From Methylobacterium oryzae (GTDB lineage Bacteria > Pseudomonadota > Alphaproteobacteria > Rhizobiales > Beijerinckiaceae): a stretch of 64,000 nt of DNA. The stretch covers positions 2,176,501 to 2,240,500 of the forward strand of contig NZ_CP090349.1 in assembly GCF_021398735.1 (NCBI RefSeq), given 5' to 3'. Made by a program: the position numbers and the translations under genes. Positions 53,068-61,771 of this stretch are shown here, one piece after another; the first letter of the stretch is position 1; each line of letters opens with the position of its first letter. The notes under the pieces were generated by a model, which worked only from the letters and a program-made list of their open reading frames with translations, did not search any database and had not been told where the DNA came from.

Positions 53068-53097
53068 CCTGGGCGCGGCCAAAACCCCGCGCCCAGG
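53068..53097 (+). terminator. 11-bp hairpin terminator after the HIRAN gene
   Basis: CCTGGGCGCGG pairs with CCGCGCCCAGG around an 8-base A-rich loop, 8 bases after the stop. It has no clear T-tract, but position and strength support termination of the operon. Confidence 0.6.
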
Positions 53098-53238
53098 TCC
53101 GCTTAACGAATGATTCAAGGGATCAGGGTATAACAGGATCAGTCTCCGAGGCGACGGCTCTACAAGTATTCACCAAGTAGAACCTCAACACTCACTCCAA
53201 GCTATGTGCCAATCCCGGCGCCGGTTGGAGACCGTAAG

Positions 53239-53712
53239 ATGGAGCCCTGTACTCGTACCCCCGACTTGTTCCACGGCCGCACTCGTGAACAGACGGCCGC
53301 CCTGCACCCGCCGCCCTTGCGCTACACGGCCGTGAGGCACGTGCGAGCGATCGTGCCGCCCGAATACAAGGAGCACGGCGAGGGGACGGGCGGCCCGTAC
53401 ACGATCCGGCGGATCGCGTACGCCGATAACCCGCTGTCGCTGGACGTCACGCCTCGGGATCCCCAAAAGATCCTGGATGTGTGGGAGATCCTGCAACCTG
53501 GCGATCCCGACTACTGCTGCGGCGTCCTCCTGAGGCGTCGGCACCCTGTCAGTGGCAGGGTGCAGTGGTGCTACTGGGACGGCACGTGCGAGCAGCAAGA
53601 GGAGCGCCTCGGCTACGCGGTCTGGGACTGCGCGTTCTACAGCCAACAGGGTGGGCTCTCGTCCACGGGCTGGCGCAGGCAGCGCTACCCTAACCCCCCG
53701 CCGGAGTTCTGA
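53239..53712 (+). CDS. hypothetical protein
   Basis: 157 residues; starts MEPCTRTPDLFHGRTREQTA with GGAG upstream, and is rich in Cys, Trp and Tyr in its C-terminal half (YCCGVLLRRRHPVSGRVQWC, YAVWDCAFYSQQGG). A GTG at 53206 would lengthen it by 11 residues. I do not recognise the family. It converges with the phosphoesterase and overlaps it by 23 bp. Confidence 0.6.
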   Translation: MEPCTRTPDLFHGRTREQTAALHPPPLRYTAVRHVRAIVPPEYKEHGEGTGGPYTIRRIAYADNPLSLDVTPRDPQKILDVWEILQPGDPDYCCGVLLRRRHPVSGRVQWCYWDGTCEQQEERLGYAVWDCAFYSQQGGLSSTGWRRQRYPNPPPEF

Positions 53713-54238
53713 GTTCGGCAGGGACCGTATCGCTCGCCGCCATCCGCACGCGGATCTCGGCGAGCGACGTCGGCCGGTAGCCCCAGCAATCGACCCCCAC
53801 GTCCAGCGACCGGCCGTCCCCAGGCAGGGTGCCATGGCTATGCCCGTAGAGGTGCAGGTCGCCCCGGTGCAGGCGAGGCCAGGTGCGGTGCGAGTAGTGC
53901 GAGAGCCAGATCCCGACGCCGTCGACGACGACCTGTCCGACGTCGCGGACGGTCGCCCACGGCAGGTCCACGGCGCTCTTGTCGTGGTTGCCCCGCACCA
54001 GATGCTTGACCCCGGCGAGACGGTCGAACAGCGCCCGCTCGCGGCGCGGGTGGCAGCGGTACGAGAAGTCCCCCAGGTGCCAGACCGTGTCGTCGGGCCC
54101 GACCGTCGCGTTCCAGTTCGCGACCAGCGCCTCGTCGTGCTCCTCGATGCTGGCGAACGCCAGGCGGGGCGTGTTGAACGTGGGGTTGACGATCCGGGTG
54201 TGCCCGAAATGCGTGTCCGCGGTGAACCAGTGGGCCAT
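53690..54238 (-). CDS. calcineurin-like metallophosphoesterase
   Basis: A 182-residue single-domain phosphoesterase with all metal motifs: WFTADTHFGHTRI, VWHLGDFSYRC, LVRGNHDKSA, and LYGHSHGTLPGDGRSLDVGV. Small enzymes of this type are common on phages and mobile elements; the substrate is unknown. The GGAGG ribosome site sits in the arm of a CCTCC/GGAGG hairpin (54243-54260), which may reduce translation. Confidence 0.88.
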   Translation of the reverse strand: MAHWFTADTHFGHTRIVNPTFNTPRLAFASIEEHDEALVANWNATVGPDDTVWHLGDFSYRCHPRRERALFDRLAGVKHLVRGNHDKSAVDLPWATVRDVGQVVVDGVGIWLSHYSHRTWPRLHRGDLHLYGHSHGTLPGDGRSLDVGVDCWGYRPTSLAEIRVRMAASDTVPAELRTPAGG

Positions 54239-54242
54239 GATG

Positions 54243-54260
54243 CCTCCAATTTTTTGGAGG
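54243..54260 (-). promoter_or_regulatory. hairpin that sequesters the phosphoesterase ribosome site
   Basis: On the minus strand CCTCC, a run of A/T, then GGAGG, 4 bases before the phosphoesterase ATG. GGAGG is the Shine-Dalgarno sequence and is the second arm of the hairpin. Translation control is inferred. Confidence 0.4.
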
Positions 54261-54283
54261 CCGGCGCGCGCGCTCAGGTCCTC

Positions 54284-54322
54284 CTAGACGACGGAAAGGG
54301 CGGCGGCGGTCGCGCGTTTCAT
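54284..54322 (-). CDS. possible 12-residue leader peptide
   Basis: A tiny frame, MKRATAAALSVV, with GGAG 8 bases before its ATG, just upstream of the sequestering hairpin of the phosphoesterase gene. It could be a leader peptide, but short frames with ribosome-like sites also occur by chance. Confidence 0.25.
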   Translation of the reverse strand: MKRATAAALSVV

Positions 54323-54353
54323 GGCTGGATCTCCGGGACGAATCTGAAGGCTA

Positions 54354-55895
54354 TCACGGACCCGTTAAGGGATCCCTGGCCGGGCGTCCCTTCTGCTCGG
54401 CGCGCCGCTTGAGGAACTCGACCCGGACCTCGTCGAGGTCGAAGGCGGCCGCGCCGGCGTGCTGCTCCACCAGGTCCCACCACGCCCTCATGACCGGGAG
54501 CTTGAGGTCGAGGCGGTCGTCGAGCGTGTAATGGCGCTCCGACACAGACCCGGGGGCGACGCCCTCGGCATGGTCGATGATCAGGTCGAGCACGCCGTCC
54601 GGCAACCGGAGCGTCCGGGCTCCGTGAGAACGCAGCGCGCGACGGAGGTCGTGGGGGCTGGCGTCCACCGGCAGGGCGGCCAGCAGGTGCGTTATTGCGT
54701 CCGCCGACAGGTGCCCGACGGGCTCCCCCCATCGGCGCGGCCGCATCCCCGGGAATAGCCACGCGCTCCCGGCGGCGGCCCCGATCTGCTCCCGCACGGC
54801 GTCCCATACCGGTGGGGGCAGGGGGATCGAATGGTGGGCCTGGGCGCTCTCTTGCTCGCCCGTCTTTCGCCGCACCGGCGGCAGGCGCCACACACCCCAG
54901 CCGGCCTCGCCGGGCACGTCCGTGAACTCGTCGCACTTTGCGGTCGCGATGGCGTAGCGGCGCTGGACGGTCGCGACGAGCAGCAGCACCGCGGCCGGAA
55001 ACGGCGGCCGCAGCAGGTCGGTCCGGGCGAGGGCGACGATCAGGCCCACGCGCTCCATCGTCGGCCAGCGGACGCGCTGGCGCCGCACCGGGGAGACCAG
55101 CGTCCCGTCCCGGGCCTCCTTCGCCTTGGGGCGCTTCGGACGCGACAGGTCGTCGAGGTGGCCCTTGCCGACGCCGCTGTCGACGCGCGGGCCCGGCGTG
55201 GCGAGCCACTTGAAGAAATGACGGAGCCGGACGTACAGCGCGACCGCCTGCCTGTGGTGCGTCCGATTCTTGCCGGCGAGGAGCTTCGCCAGCTCGTCTG
55301 GGGTCACGTCCGCAACCGGCTTCCGGGACAGTCCGGTGAGCAGCGGGTGCTTCAGATTCTTCCTCGCGTCCGGGAGGGTCTTCGCTTTCCACTCATCCTC
55401 GTGCGCGGCGAGGTAGGCCTCGACCGCCCGCTCATAGGTCCACGTCCGCGGCCGGGGCGGCGGGGCAGGAGGCGCATCGTGGCGAGCGACCTCCGGGAAC
55501 ACGTCCTCCCTGCGGACCAGCCCGAGCTCAGCGAGCCGGCGGTTCAGCCATAGGACGCTAGGCCAGCCGTTGCCGGAGCGAAGCAGGTCCGATGCCTCCC
55601 CGGCGATGGACCGCACCTGGGCGACCGTCAGCCGCTCCACCGGGCCCAGGTCGAGGCGGATCGTGCGACCGAGCCTCTCAGCCTTGAACCCCCACGAGAT
55701 CGTCCGGGGCGAGACCCTGAGAAGGAGGCCCGGCGCGCGCTGGTCGCGAACGTCCACCGCCGGCACGCCCGGGCGCTGCTCGGAGCGGGCGCGCTCGACG
55801 AAGGTTGCGGTCAGGTCGACAGCGCTCCGGGGCGGCCAGTCGATCCGGGCCTTGGGCGGTGAGGGCGTCTTCGTGGATGCCTTGGACCGGGCCAT
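54354..55895 (-). CDS. tyrosine recombinase / integrase of the mobile element
   Basis: About 513 residues. An N-terminal arm-binding part and a SAM-like core-binding domain (TYERAVEAYLAAHEDEWKAK) precede the catalytic domain. Catalytic motifs are TVQRRYAIATAKCDEF (Arg), SIPLPPPVWD, the HxxR box SPHDLRRALRSHGA, the second His in IIDHAEG, and the Tyr in ERHYTLDDRLDLK. It is divergent in sequence but has all active-site residues. The ATG at 55895 (MARSKASTKTP) is preferred; one at 55943 is possible. It lies 175 bp from a tRNA-Lys 3' fragment. Confidence 0.88.
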   Translation of the reverse strand: MARSKASTKTPSPPKARIDWPPRSAVDLTATFVERARSEQRPGVPAVDVRDQRAPGLLLRVSPRTISWGFKAERLGRTIRLDLGPVERLTVAQVRSIAGEASDLLRSGNGWPSVLWLNRRLAELGLVRREDVFPEVARHDAPPAPPPRPRTWTYERAVEAYLAAHEDEWKAKTLPDARKNLKHPLLTGLSRKPVADVTPDELAKLLAGKNRTHHRQAVALYVRLRHFFKWLATPGPRVDSGVGKGHLDDLSRPKRPKAKEARDGTLVSPVRRQRVRWPTMERVGLIVALARTDLLRPPFPAAVLLLVATVQRRYAIATAKCDEFTDVPGEAGWGVWRLPPVRRKTGEQESAQAHHSIPLPPPVWDAVREQIGAAAGSAWLFPGMRPRRWGEPVGHLSADAITHLLAALPVDASPHDLRRALRSHGARTLRLPDGVLDLIIDHAEGVAPGSVSERHYTLDDRLDLKLPVMRAWWDLVEQHAGAAAFDLDEVRVEFLKRRAEQKGRPARDPLTGP

Positions 55896-56069
55896 TCTGA
55901 ACTGCGATCCTTGGGCGGGTTTGGGCGGGGTCTGGAAAATCACCCGGCCGGAGCCCGCCGTCGAGGGGGAACCGCCTTATAAGGTTAAGTGGCTGTGGAA
56001 GCTCGCGGAAGTTAACTGCAGATAGCTACGCGTTCCTGACGCCATATGCCGCCCAAAATGGGCCGGGAG

Positions 56070-56119
56070 GCTGACTCTTAATCAGCGGGTCCTAGGTTCG
56101 AACCCTAGTGCGCCCACCA
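56070..56119 (+). other. tRNA-Lys(CTT) 3' fragment, probable attachment site (attR/attL)
   Basis: Fifty bases match the 3' part of an alphaproteobacterial tRNA-Lys: anticodon stem GCTGA/TCAGC with CTT loop, T-arm CTAGG-TTCGAAC-CCTAG, TGCGCCC and A-CCA. The 5' part of a tRNA (GGGCGCA acceptor strand and D-arm) is not present upstream. Duplication of a tRNA 3' end is the usual result of integrase-mediated insertion, and the integrase gene is adjacent. Confidence 0.8.
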
Positions 56120-56323
56120 AGACTTAGCCTACTTCCTGCGAGCCGGACCTCAATCCCGGTGAGCGAAGGGTAAGAAGGCGAAGCGATCAACAATCTTCAT
56201 TGCAGCGATGAGCCGCTCTCCGTTCGCCGAACTGCGACGGGCGAGCCAAGTCCGCGGAAGCCTCGCTTCATGGCCGAGGGCTACGATTCGGTTCGCCAAG
56301 CCATCGCAGCGCTTCGAGATTGA
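56120..56323. other. chromosomal flank interrupted by IS66 element
   Basis: About 200 bases between the attachment site and the insertion sequence. A minus-strand frame ends at 56150 (IAAMKIVDRFAFLPFAHRD) and would have continued across the IS insertion point; the product is not recognised. Confidence 0.35.
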
Positions 56324-56407
56324 GTTCTGACGTAAGCGCTTTCTGGGCGGCACCTTCCGGCAGGCGGTGTGAAGGCGACATACGGAGCGGAATGGGAGCT
56401 CCGTCAC

Positions 56408-56839
56408 ATGTCGATATCAGGGCGTATGGCTATGTCGGAGCCGATCCGGCGCCTGGAGCTTTTCACCGGGGCCGGCCGACGGCGGACGTGGTCGGATGAG
56501 GACAAGGCCGCCATCGTCGCCGAGAGTGATGGGCCGGGCACCTCGATCAGCGCGGTGGCACGCCGACATGGGTTGAGCGCCTCGCAGCTGTTCACGTGGC
56601 GGCGCCTGATGCGTCAGGCTGAGAGGCACGAAGATCAGCGCCCATTGCAGTTCGTGCCGGCCGTTCTGAGTGTGGGCCCGCAGGAGCCGACGTCTGCCGA
56701 GCTGAGCCCAGAGCTGGGGAAGCGATGCGGCTGGCACAGCATTGAAGTCGAGATCGCAGGCGCCACGGTCCGCATCGCTCAGGGCGCGAGCGCGGCTCAG
56801 ATCGCGGTGGTGATCCAGGCGCTGAAGGCTTGCCCATGA
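56408..56839 (+). CDS. tnpA: IS66 TnpA accessory protein
   Basis: 143 residues with the helix-turn-helix of TnpA: RRTWSDEDKAAIVAESDGPG and VARRHGLSASQLFTWRRLM. TnpA and TnpB are accessory proteins needed with TnpC for transposition. Several ATGs are possible (56408, 56426, 56432). The stop overlaps tnpB (ATGA). Confidence 0.9.
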   Translation: MSISGRMAMSEPIRRLELFTGAGRRRTWSDEDKAAIVAESDGPGTSISAVARRHGLSASQLFTWRRLMRQAERHEDQRPLQFVPAVLSVGPQEPTSAELSPELGKRCGWHSIEVEIAGATVRIAQGASAAQIAVVIQALKACP

Positions 56840-57192
56840 TCGGGCCGTCCGGTGCGGTGCGCGTGATGCTGGCCACCCGGCCGGTGGACTTCCGCAAGGG
56901 CATGGACGGGCTGGCCGCTCTGGTCCGGGACGCGATGGGCGCGGATCCGTTCTCCGGCACGGTCTACGTGTTCCGGTCAAAACGCGCCGACCGGGTGAAG
57001 CTCCTGGTCTGGGATGGAAGCGGGCTGGTCCTCGCGACCAAGCGTCTGGAGGCGGGTCAGTTCTGTTGGCCGAAGATTGAGGACGGCGTGGTCCGGCTGA
57101 GCGCGGCGCAGCTCGCGGCGCTCGTCGAAGGCTTGGACTGGAAGCGCGTCCATGCGGCCCGTGCCGTGGGCGTGCCGGTGGTGGCCAGCTAA
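56836..57192 (+). CDS. tnpB: IS66 TnpB accessory protein
   Basis: 118 residues. Family signature VRVMLATRPVDFRKGMDGLA, VYVFRSKRADRVKLLVWDG and LEAGQFCWP are complete and typical of IS66 Orf2. Starts in an ATGA overlap with tnpA. Confidence 0.93.
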   Translation: MIGPSGAVRVMLATRPVDFRKGMDGLAALVRDAMGADPFSGTVYVFRSKRADRVKLLVWDGSGLVLATKRLEAGQFCWPKIEDGVVRLSAAQLAALVEGLDWKRVHAARAVGVPVVAS

Positions 57193-57260
57193 GCAAAAAG
57201 GCTGGCCAGCGGGCTTCATCGCTGTGGTAAGTCACTGGCGGATCTGTTCTAATCCGCTTC

Positions 57261-58781
57261 GTGGCCGCGCCTGCTTCGCCCTCGTCCGACGATCCCGAGA
57301 CGCTCAAAGCGCTGCTCGCCGAGGAGCGCGCCGAGAACGAGCGGCTGCGCCAGATCATCCTGGCCATGCAGCGCCACCGCTTCGGCCGCCGCGCCGAGAG
57401 CCTGCCTGAGGATCAACTCCTGCTCGGGCTGGAGGAGGCCGAGCAGGTCGAGGCCGCGGGCTTTGCCGCCGAGGAAACGGAGCCCGCCAAGGAGGTCCAG
57501 AGGGCCAAGCGGCGCACGAACCGTGGGGCGCTGCCCGCCCACCTGCCGCGGGTCGAGTGCCTCGTCGATATCGACAGCACCGCCTGTCCGTGCTGCTCGG
57601 GTGCCTTGCACCGGATCGGTGAGGACGTCTCCGAGCGCCTCGACGTGGTGCCGGTGCAGTTCCGCGTTCTGGTGATCCGCCGCCCACGCTACGCTTGCCG
57701 CGCCTGCGGGGACGCGGTCGTGCAGGCTCCGGCACCGGCGCGGCTGATCGAGGGCGGCCTACCGACCGACGCTCTCGTCGCGCAGGTCCTCGTCTCCAAA
57801 TACGCCGACCACCTGCCGCTCTACCGGCAGGCGCAGATCTTCGCCCGCCAGGGCGTCAGCCTCGACCGCTCGACGCTGGCCGACTGGGTCGGGCGCGCCG
57901 CCTTCCTCCTCCGGCCCGTGCACGAGCGGCTCCTGGAGACGCTCAAACGCTCGGGCAAGCTGTTTGCCGACGAGACCACGGCACCGGTGCTCGACCCGGG
58001 CCGCGGCCGCACCAAGATCGGCCAGCTTTGGGCGTATGCCCGCGACGACCGGCCCTGGGGCGGGACCGATCCGCCCGGCGTCGCCTACGTCTACGCGCCC
58101 GACCGCACGGCTGGACGACCGATCGCGCATCTCTCCGGATTTGCAGGCGTGCTCCAGGTCGACGGCTACGCGGCCTACGAGAGCCTGGCCAAGGGCGGCG
58201 CGGTGCGGCTGGCCTACTGCTGGAGCCATGTGCGTCGGCAATTCTATGACCTCGCCGCCGCCTCGCCGATCGCCACAGAGACGCTGTCGCGCATCGCCGC
58301 GCTCTACCGGATCGAGGCCGAGATCCGCGGCCGCCCGGCTGAGGAGCGACGGGCGGCCCGTCAGGAACGAAGCCGGCCCGTCGTCGATGCACTGGAGGCG
58401 TGGTTGCGGGAGAAGCTCGGCCTCTTGAGCCGCAAGAGCAACCTGGCGGAGGCGATCCGTTACGCCCTGAGCCGCTGGGCGGGGCTGAGCCTGTTCCTCG
58501 ACGACGGGCGCATCGAGATCGACTCCAACGCCGTCGAGCGCGCGATCCGGCCTCTGACCTTGAATCGGAAGAATGCCCTATTTGCTGGTTCGGACGGCGG
58601 GGGCGAGCACTGGGCGGTGATCGCCTCGTTGGTCGAGACCTGCAAGCTCGTCGGCGTCGAGCCGCAGGCTTACCTGGCCGACGTCATCACCCGCATCGTC
58701 GACGGCCATCCGCAGCGGCGCCTCGACGAGCTTCTGCCCTGGGCCTACCCGAGCACACCCCCTCTCCAAGCCGTGGCCTGA
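57261..58781 (+). CDS. tnpC: IS66 transposase TnpC (DDE)
   Basis: 506 residues from a GTG. An N-terminal coiled coil (LKALLAEERAENERLRQIIL), the IS66 zinc-finger region with CPCC and CRACGD, and the DDE core (LFADETTAPVLDPGRGRTKI; LQVDGYAAYESLAKGGAVRL; SLFLDDGRIEIDSNAVERAI) are all intact. It ends with the usual IS66 C-terminal domain. The element is probably still competent. Confidence 0.94.
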   Translation: MAAPASPSSDDPETLKALLAEERAENERLRQIILAMQRHRFGRRAESLPEDQLLLGLEEAEQVEAAGFAAEETEPAKEVQRAKRRTNRGALPAHLPRVECLVDIDSTACPCCSGALHRIGEDVSERLDVVPVQFRVLVIRRPRYACRACGDAVVQAPAPARLIEGGLPTDALVAQVLVSKYADHLPLYRQAQIFARQGVSLDRSTLADWVGRAAFLLRPVHERLLETLKRSGKLFADETTAPVLDPGRGRTKIGQLWAYARDDRPWGGTDPPGVAYVYAPDRTAGRPIAHLSGFAGVLQVDGYAAYESLAKGGAVRLAYCWSHVRRQFYDLAAASPIATETLSRIAALYRIEAEIRGRPAEERRAARQERSRPVVDALEAWLREKLGLLSRKSNLAEAIRYALSRWAGLSLFLDDGRIEIDSNAVERAIRPLTLNRKNALFAGSDGGGEHWAVIASLVETCKLVGVEPQAYLADVITRIVDGHPQRRLDELLPWAYPSTPPLQAVA

Positions 58782-58802
58782 GAACGCTGCAGCCCTGGCG
58801 GG

Positions 58803-59033
58803 TCAGTCAGGGCGTGTGAACAGGGTCCGAAACAGCGCCTCGGATTGGCGCAATCCCTCGTCGGTGAGCACCACCGACTTGGCGCGTCCGACCGGATCGG
58901 CGATGAGCCCCTTGGCGTGGAGCCGGCCCAGCGCAGCCCAGTCGAAGCCCTTCCAGGCCCGACGCCCGTCGTGGAGCGTCAGCCACAAAAGGGCGAGGAC
59001 GGCCTCGTCGATGCGCTCTTCGTCGACCAACAT
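58803..59033 (-). CDS. DUF6429 protein of the IS66 element
   Basis: 76 residues: MLVDEERIDEAVLALLWLTL, RRAWKGFDWAALGRLHAKGL, VVLTDEGLRQSEALFRTLF. It resembles the DUF6429 genes carried at the right end of some IS66 elements, opposite in strand to the transposase. Its role is unknown. Confidence 0.8.
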   Translation of the reverse strand: MLVDEERIDEAVLALLWLTLHDGRRAWKGFDWAALGRLHAKGLIADPVGRAKSVVLTDEGLRQSEALFRTLFTRPD

Positions 59034-59201
59034 CCGAGCAGATTAGCACGTCGCGCTCAGACCGGGCGTGGTGCCAGCCGATCGGTTACGTTCTGACGGT
59101 CGGCTTCGAAAATACGCGTCGATGGAGGGGACTGGCTCACGATTGTTACCGTCGCACGATTGCGCCTCGCCCGCATTCCCCTCTGTCCGCGCAAGCCGCC
59201 G

Positions 59202-59233
59202 AAAAAGCCCCACGCGGCGGTGCCGGCGGGGCT
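59202..59233 (-). terminator. Rho-independent terminator of the Hint-domain gene
   Basis: On the minus strand AGCCCC and GGGGCT pair around a GC-rich loop, followed by TTTTT, 30 bp after the stop. Confidence 0.8.
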
Positions 59234-59263
59234 GAGGGTCGGCGCCGGATGCCCCGATCGACG

Positions 59264-61771
59264 CTACGCTGCCAACAGCGCGATCCAAGACCCTGCCGCA
59301 TCCATCCGCTTGGCGCACATCAGGAGGCCATCGGCCGACCGACGCACTTCGACACGATGATGCACGTGTGGAGCGAGGCGTACATGCACACCGAGGTCGA
59401 AGCCGCATCGCCCGTCGCCGAAGCCGGCCGCAGCAAGGTCCGACCGGAACTCGGCCGCCACCGCGAACGCGACGACGGCACCGTCTACCAACACGTCCAG
59501 GCACAGCGGGGTGTCGGGATGCGCCTCGTCGCGCGCCCAGCCCCCGACGTGCAGCAGGCCATCGCCCGTCACGACGCATCGGTCCAGCCACGCTCGCACC
59601 GAGCCCGGCTCTGCCGCACCGTCCAACGAGACAGCGCGGAGGGCTAAGCGCCCGCGCAGCGCGGCCAAGTCGGGGCCGAGTTCGGCGCGCGGAGCGTAGG
59701 GCATGCGCCCGGTGCCGACGTCGAGGGCCTGCACGCCATCGAAGCCGCCGCGCACGCCGGGCGCCGCCAGGAAGCTCTCCGCCGGAGCATTCTCCGCGAG
59801 CAGCAGGTCGTGGGTGTCCAACTCGACGTGCCAGTATGTGAGATCCGCCACCGCCTCGCCACGCGTGATGCTCGAGCCGTTGACCAGATGTCCCGCGGCC
59901 GCGAGCAGCCCGTCCAGCCACAGGCAGTGATCTGGAGAGACAAGCAGGTCGCGGGCGGGCACGCCCTCGCTCAGTGCGTCGGCCCGGATGCGGACGGGGC
60001 GCTCGGCCGGGGGAACCATCGATCCCCGGTACGCGCGGGTGCCGATCCAACGGATCGGGCGCGGCGTACCGGCAACCGTGATGGCGAGATCGCCCACCGC
60101 GAGCTGCTCCACCGGCACGTCCGAGATGACCCGATCGCGCAGGACACGGATCCGCGTCCCGGTCACGTAGCAGGGTGCAGGGTTGGCCGGCTGAGATGGG
60201 TTCGTGGGATTCGTGGGGTTCGGGGCCGTAGCGGCGCGCACGATCGTGCCGCCCTGGCCGTCCGACACCGCCGCGAAGCTGGTCGTGCGGGGGGCCGACA
60301 GCACGAAGTTCTCGCTCACCTGGCCGCCACCGGAGCGGGTGCCGGTGATGGTGATCGAGCTGTTCGCACTGTTGTAGCTGACGCTGGAGTTGGTCAGCCC
60401 GGCGAGCGCGATCTCGTTGCCCGAACCGAAATTGGAGATGGTGTTGGCGAAGGTGCCACCATTGGTCGGCTGAGCGGCCACGTTGAGCCCGAGGCGCGCT
60501 GTCGCCGTCCCCGACATCGTGCCGAAGGTGATCGTCCCCGTGCCGGCCGAGGTCGGACCGCCGAGCTGAAGGGTGCTCGACACAGCGCCGCCGTTCGAAC
60601 CGATCGCGGTGCCGCCGGAGTAGGTGCTGACCCCTGTCAGCGTCTGCGTGCCACCGGTGACCGCCACGCCGCCAGTACCGGAGATCGCGCCGCTGTAGCT
60701 GGTCGAACCGTTGGTGATGGTCAGGGCCTGCGCACCGAGCGTCGTCCCGCCGGTGCCCGAGAGCGTGGTGATCGAGGCACCGGCCGTCGTCCCCGAGATG
60801 TCGAACGTGCCGGCGTTGGCTACGGGTCCGAGATTGTTGGGAGCGTTGCCGAGGACGCGCAATGTCGTGGCGCCGCCGGCGATCCCGAGGCCGCCGTTCA
60901 GCGTTCCCGTGCTGGGGGTCAGGCTGTTGGTGCCGCCCGTGACGTTGATAGCGACGGCCCGGACGGTTGTGCTGCCGCCGGTGAAGCCGCCCGAGATCGT
61001 GCCGGTGTTGGTGATGGCGATGTTCGCGCCGGACAGACCGGCTCCCCCCTGGCCCGCGATGCCCGCCGTGCCACCATTCGCGGCCCCGCCCAGACCACCG
61101 TTTCCGCCCGTGATCTGGCCGGTGTTGGTGCCCGTGCTCCCGTAGAGGAAAAGTCCGATGCCGCCCTCACCGCCGGAACCGCCGAAAGCGCCGGGACCGC
61201 CGGCGGCACCGCCGGCACCGCCGTTCCCGCCGGTGATCTGAGCGCTGGCGATGAAGGATCCGGGGCCGGGCTCAACGAAGCCGTAACCACCGCTGCCGCC
61301 GCCGCCACCTCCGCCCGTCCCGTTGCCGGCACCGCCCGTTCCACCGGTGCCGCCGGTCCGGGAAAAGGTGAAGCCTACGCCATTCCCCGTGTTGGAGAGG
61401 TACTGGCCGTGGCTGCCGCCGCCGCCGCCGCCGCCGCCGTCGCCGGGATTCGGACCGGCAAGGCCAGCCCCGCCAGCCCCCCCGAAAAAGCTGGAGCCCG
61501 TGTTGGTCGAGTAGGCGCCACCCGTTCCCGACGTGTTGGTGACAGTTCCACCAGCCGCCGCGCCCCCGTTGCCGCCGGCGCCTCCGACCGAGCCTGCGGA
61601 ACCGCCCGCACCTCCGCCGCTCCCCTGGGCAGAAGCGCCGCCGTTTCCACCGGCCGCGCCGGTGCCGTTCGCCACCTCGTCCGCCCCGGGCTGACCGCCG
61701 GTGCCGTTGACCGGATCTGCGCCGCTCCCGCCCTGACCGCCCGACATCGCCGCGTTCCCAACCATCCGCAT
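59264..61771 (-). CDS. glycine-rich surface protein with C-terminal Hint domain
   Basis: An 835-residue protein. Residues 1-260 are Gly/Ala/Asn-rich low complexity; 260-520 look like autotransporter-type beta repeats (TGGTQTLTGVSTYSGGTAIG, ITGGNGG units). A Hint (hedgehog/intein-type) domain follows from Cys534 (PCYVTGTRIRVLRDRVISDV, LVSPDHCLWLDGLLAAAGHL). A C-terminal 150-residue domain ends the chain. No signal peptide is found; an in-frame stop sits directly before the ATG. Such proteins are usually secreted, and Hint may self-process them. It could be a truncated or type-I-secreted form. Confidence 0.82.
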   Translation of the reverse strand: MRMVGNAAMSGGQGGSGADPVNGTGGQPGADEVANGTGAAGGNGGASAQGSGGGAGGSAGSVGGAGGNGGAAAGGTVTNTSGTGGAYSTNTGSSFFGGAGGAGLAGPNPGDGGGGGGGGSHGQYLSNTGNGVGFTFSRTGGTGGTGGAGNGTGGGGGGGSGGYGFVEPGPGSFIASAQITGGNGGAGGAAGGPGAFGGSGGEGGIGLFLYGSTGTNTGQITGGNGGLGGAANGGTAGIAGQGGAGLSGANIAITNTGTISGGFTGGSTTVRAVAINVTGGTNSLTPSTGTLNGGLGIAGGATTLRVLGNAPNNLGPVANAGTFDISGTTAGASITTLSGTGGTTLGAQALTITNGSTSYSGAISGTGGVAVTGGTQTLTGVSTYSGGTAIGSNGGAVSSTLQLGGPTSAGTGTITFGTMSGTATARLGLNVAAQPTNGGTFANTISNFGSGNEIALAGLTNSSVSYNSANSSITITGTRSGGGQVSENFVLSAPRTTSFAAVSDGQGGTIVRAATAPNPTNPTNPSQPANPAPCYVTGTRIRVLRDRVISDVPVEQLAVGDLAITVAGTPRPIRWIGTRAYRGSMVPPAERPVRIRADALSEGVPARDLLVSPDHCLWLDGLLAAAGHLVNGSSITRGEAVADLTYWHVELDTHDLLLAENAPAESFLAAPGVRGGFDGVQALDVGTGRMPYAPRAELGPDLAALRGRLALRAVSLDGAAEPGSVRAWLDRCVVTGDGLLHVGGWARDEAHPDTPLCLDVLVDGAVVAFAVAAEFRSDLAAAGFGDGRCGFDLGVHVRLAPHVHHRVEVRRSADGLLMCAKRMDAAGSWIALLAA

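Larger units (their letters stand above)
56324..59097. mobile_element. complete IS66-family insertion sequence with 8-bp target duplication
   Basis: The element runs from about 56332 (GTAAGCGCTTTC) to 59089 (ATCGGTTAC). It carries tnpA, tnpB, tnpC and a DUF6429 gene. Direct repeats GTTCTGAC flank it at 56324-56331 and 59090-59097, the 8-bp target duplication usual for IS66. The ends start GTAA and end TTAC. Confidence 0.85.

Noticed and set aside
56041..56119. Complete tRNA-Lys gene
   Set aside because: The 3' half is perfect, but the upstream bases do not form the GGGCGCA acceptor strand or a D-arm, so only a fragment is present.
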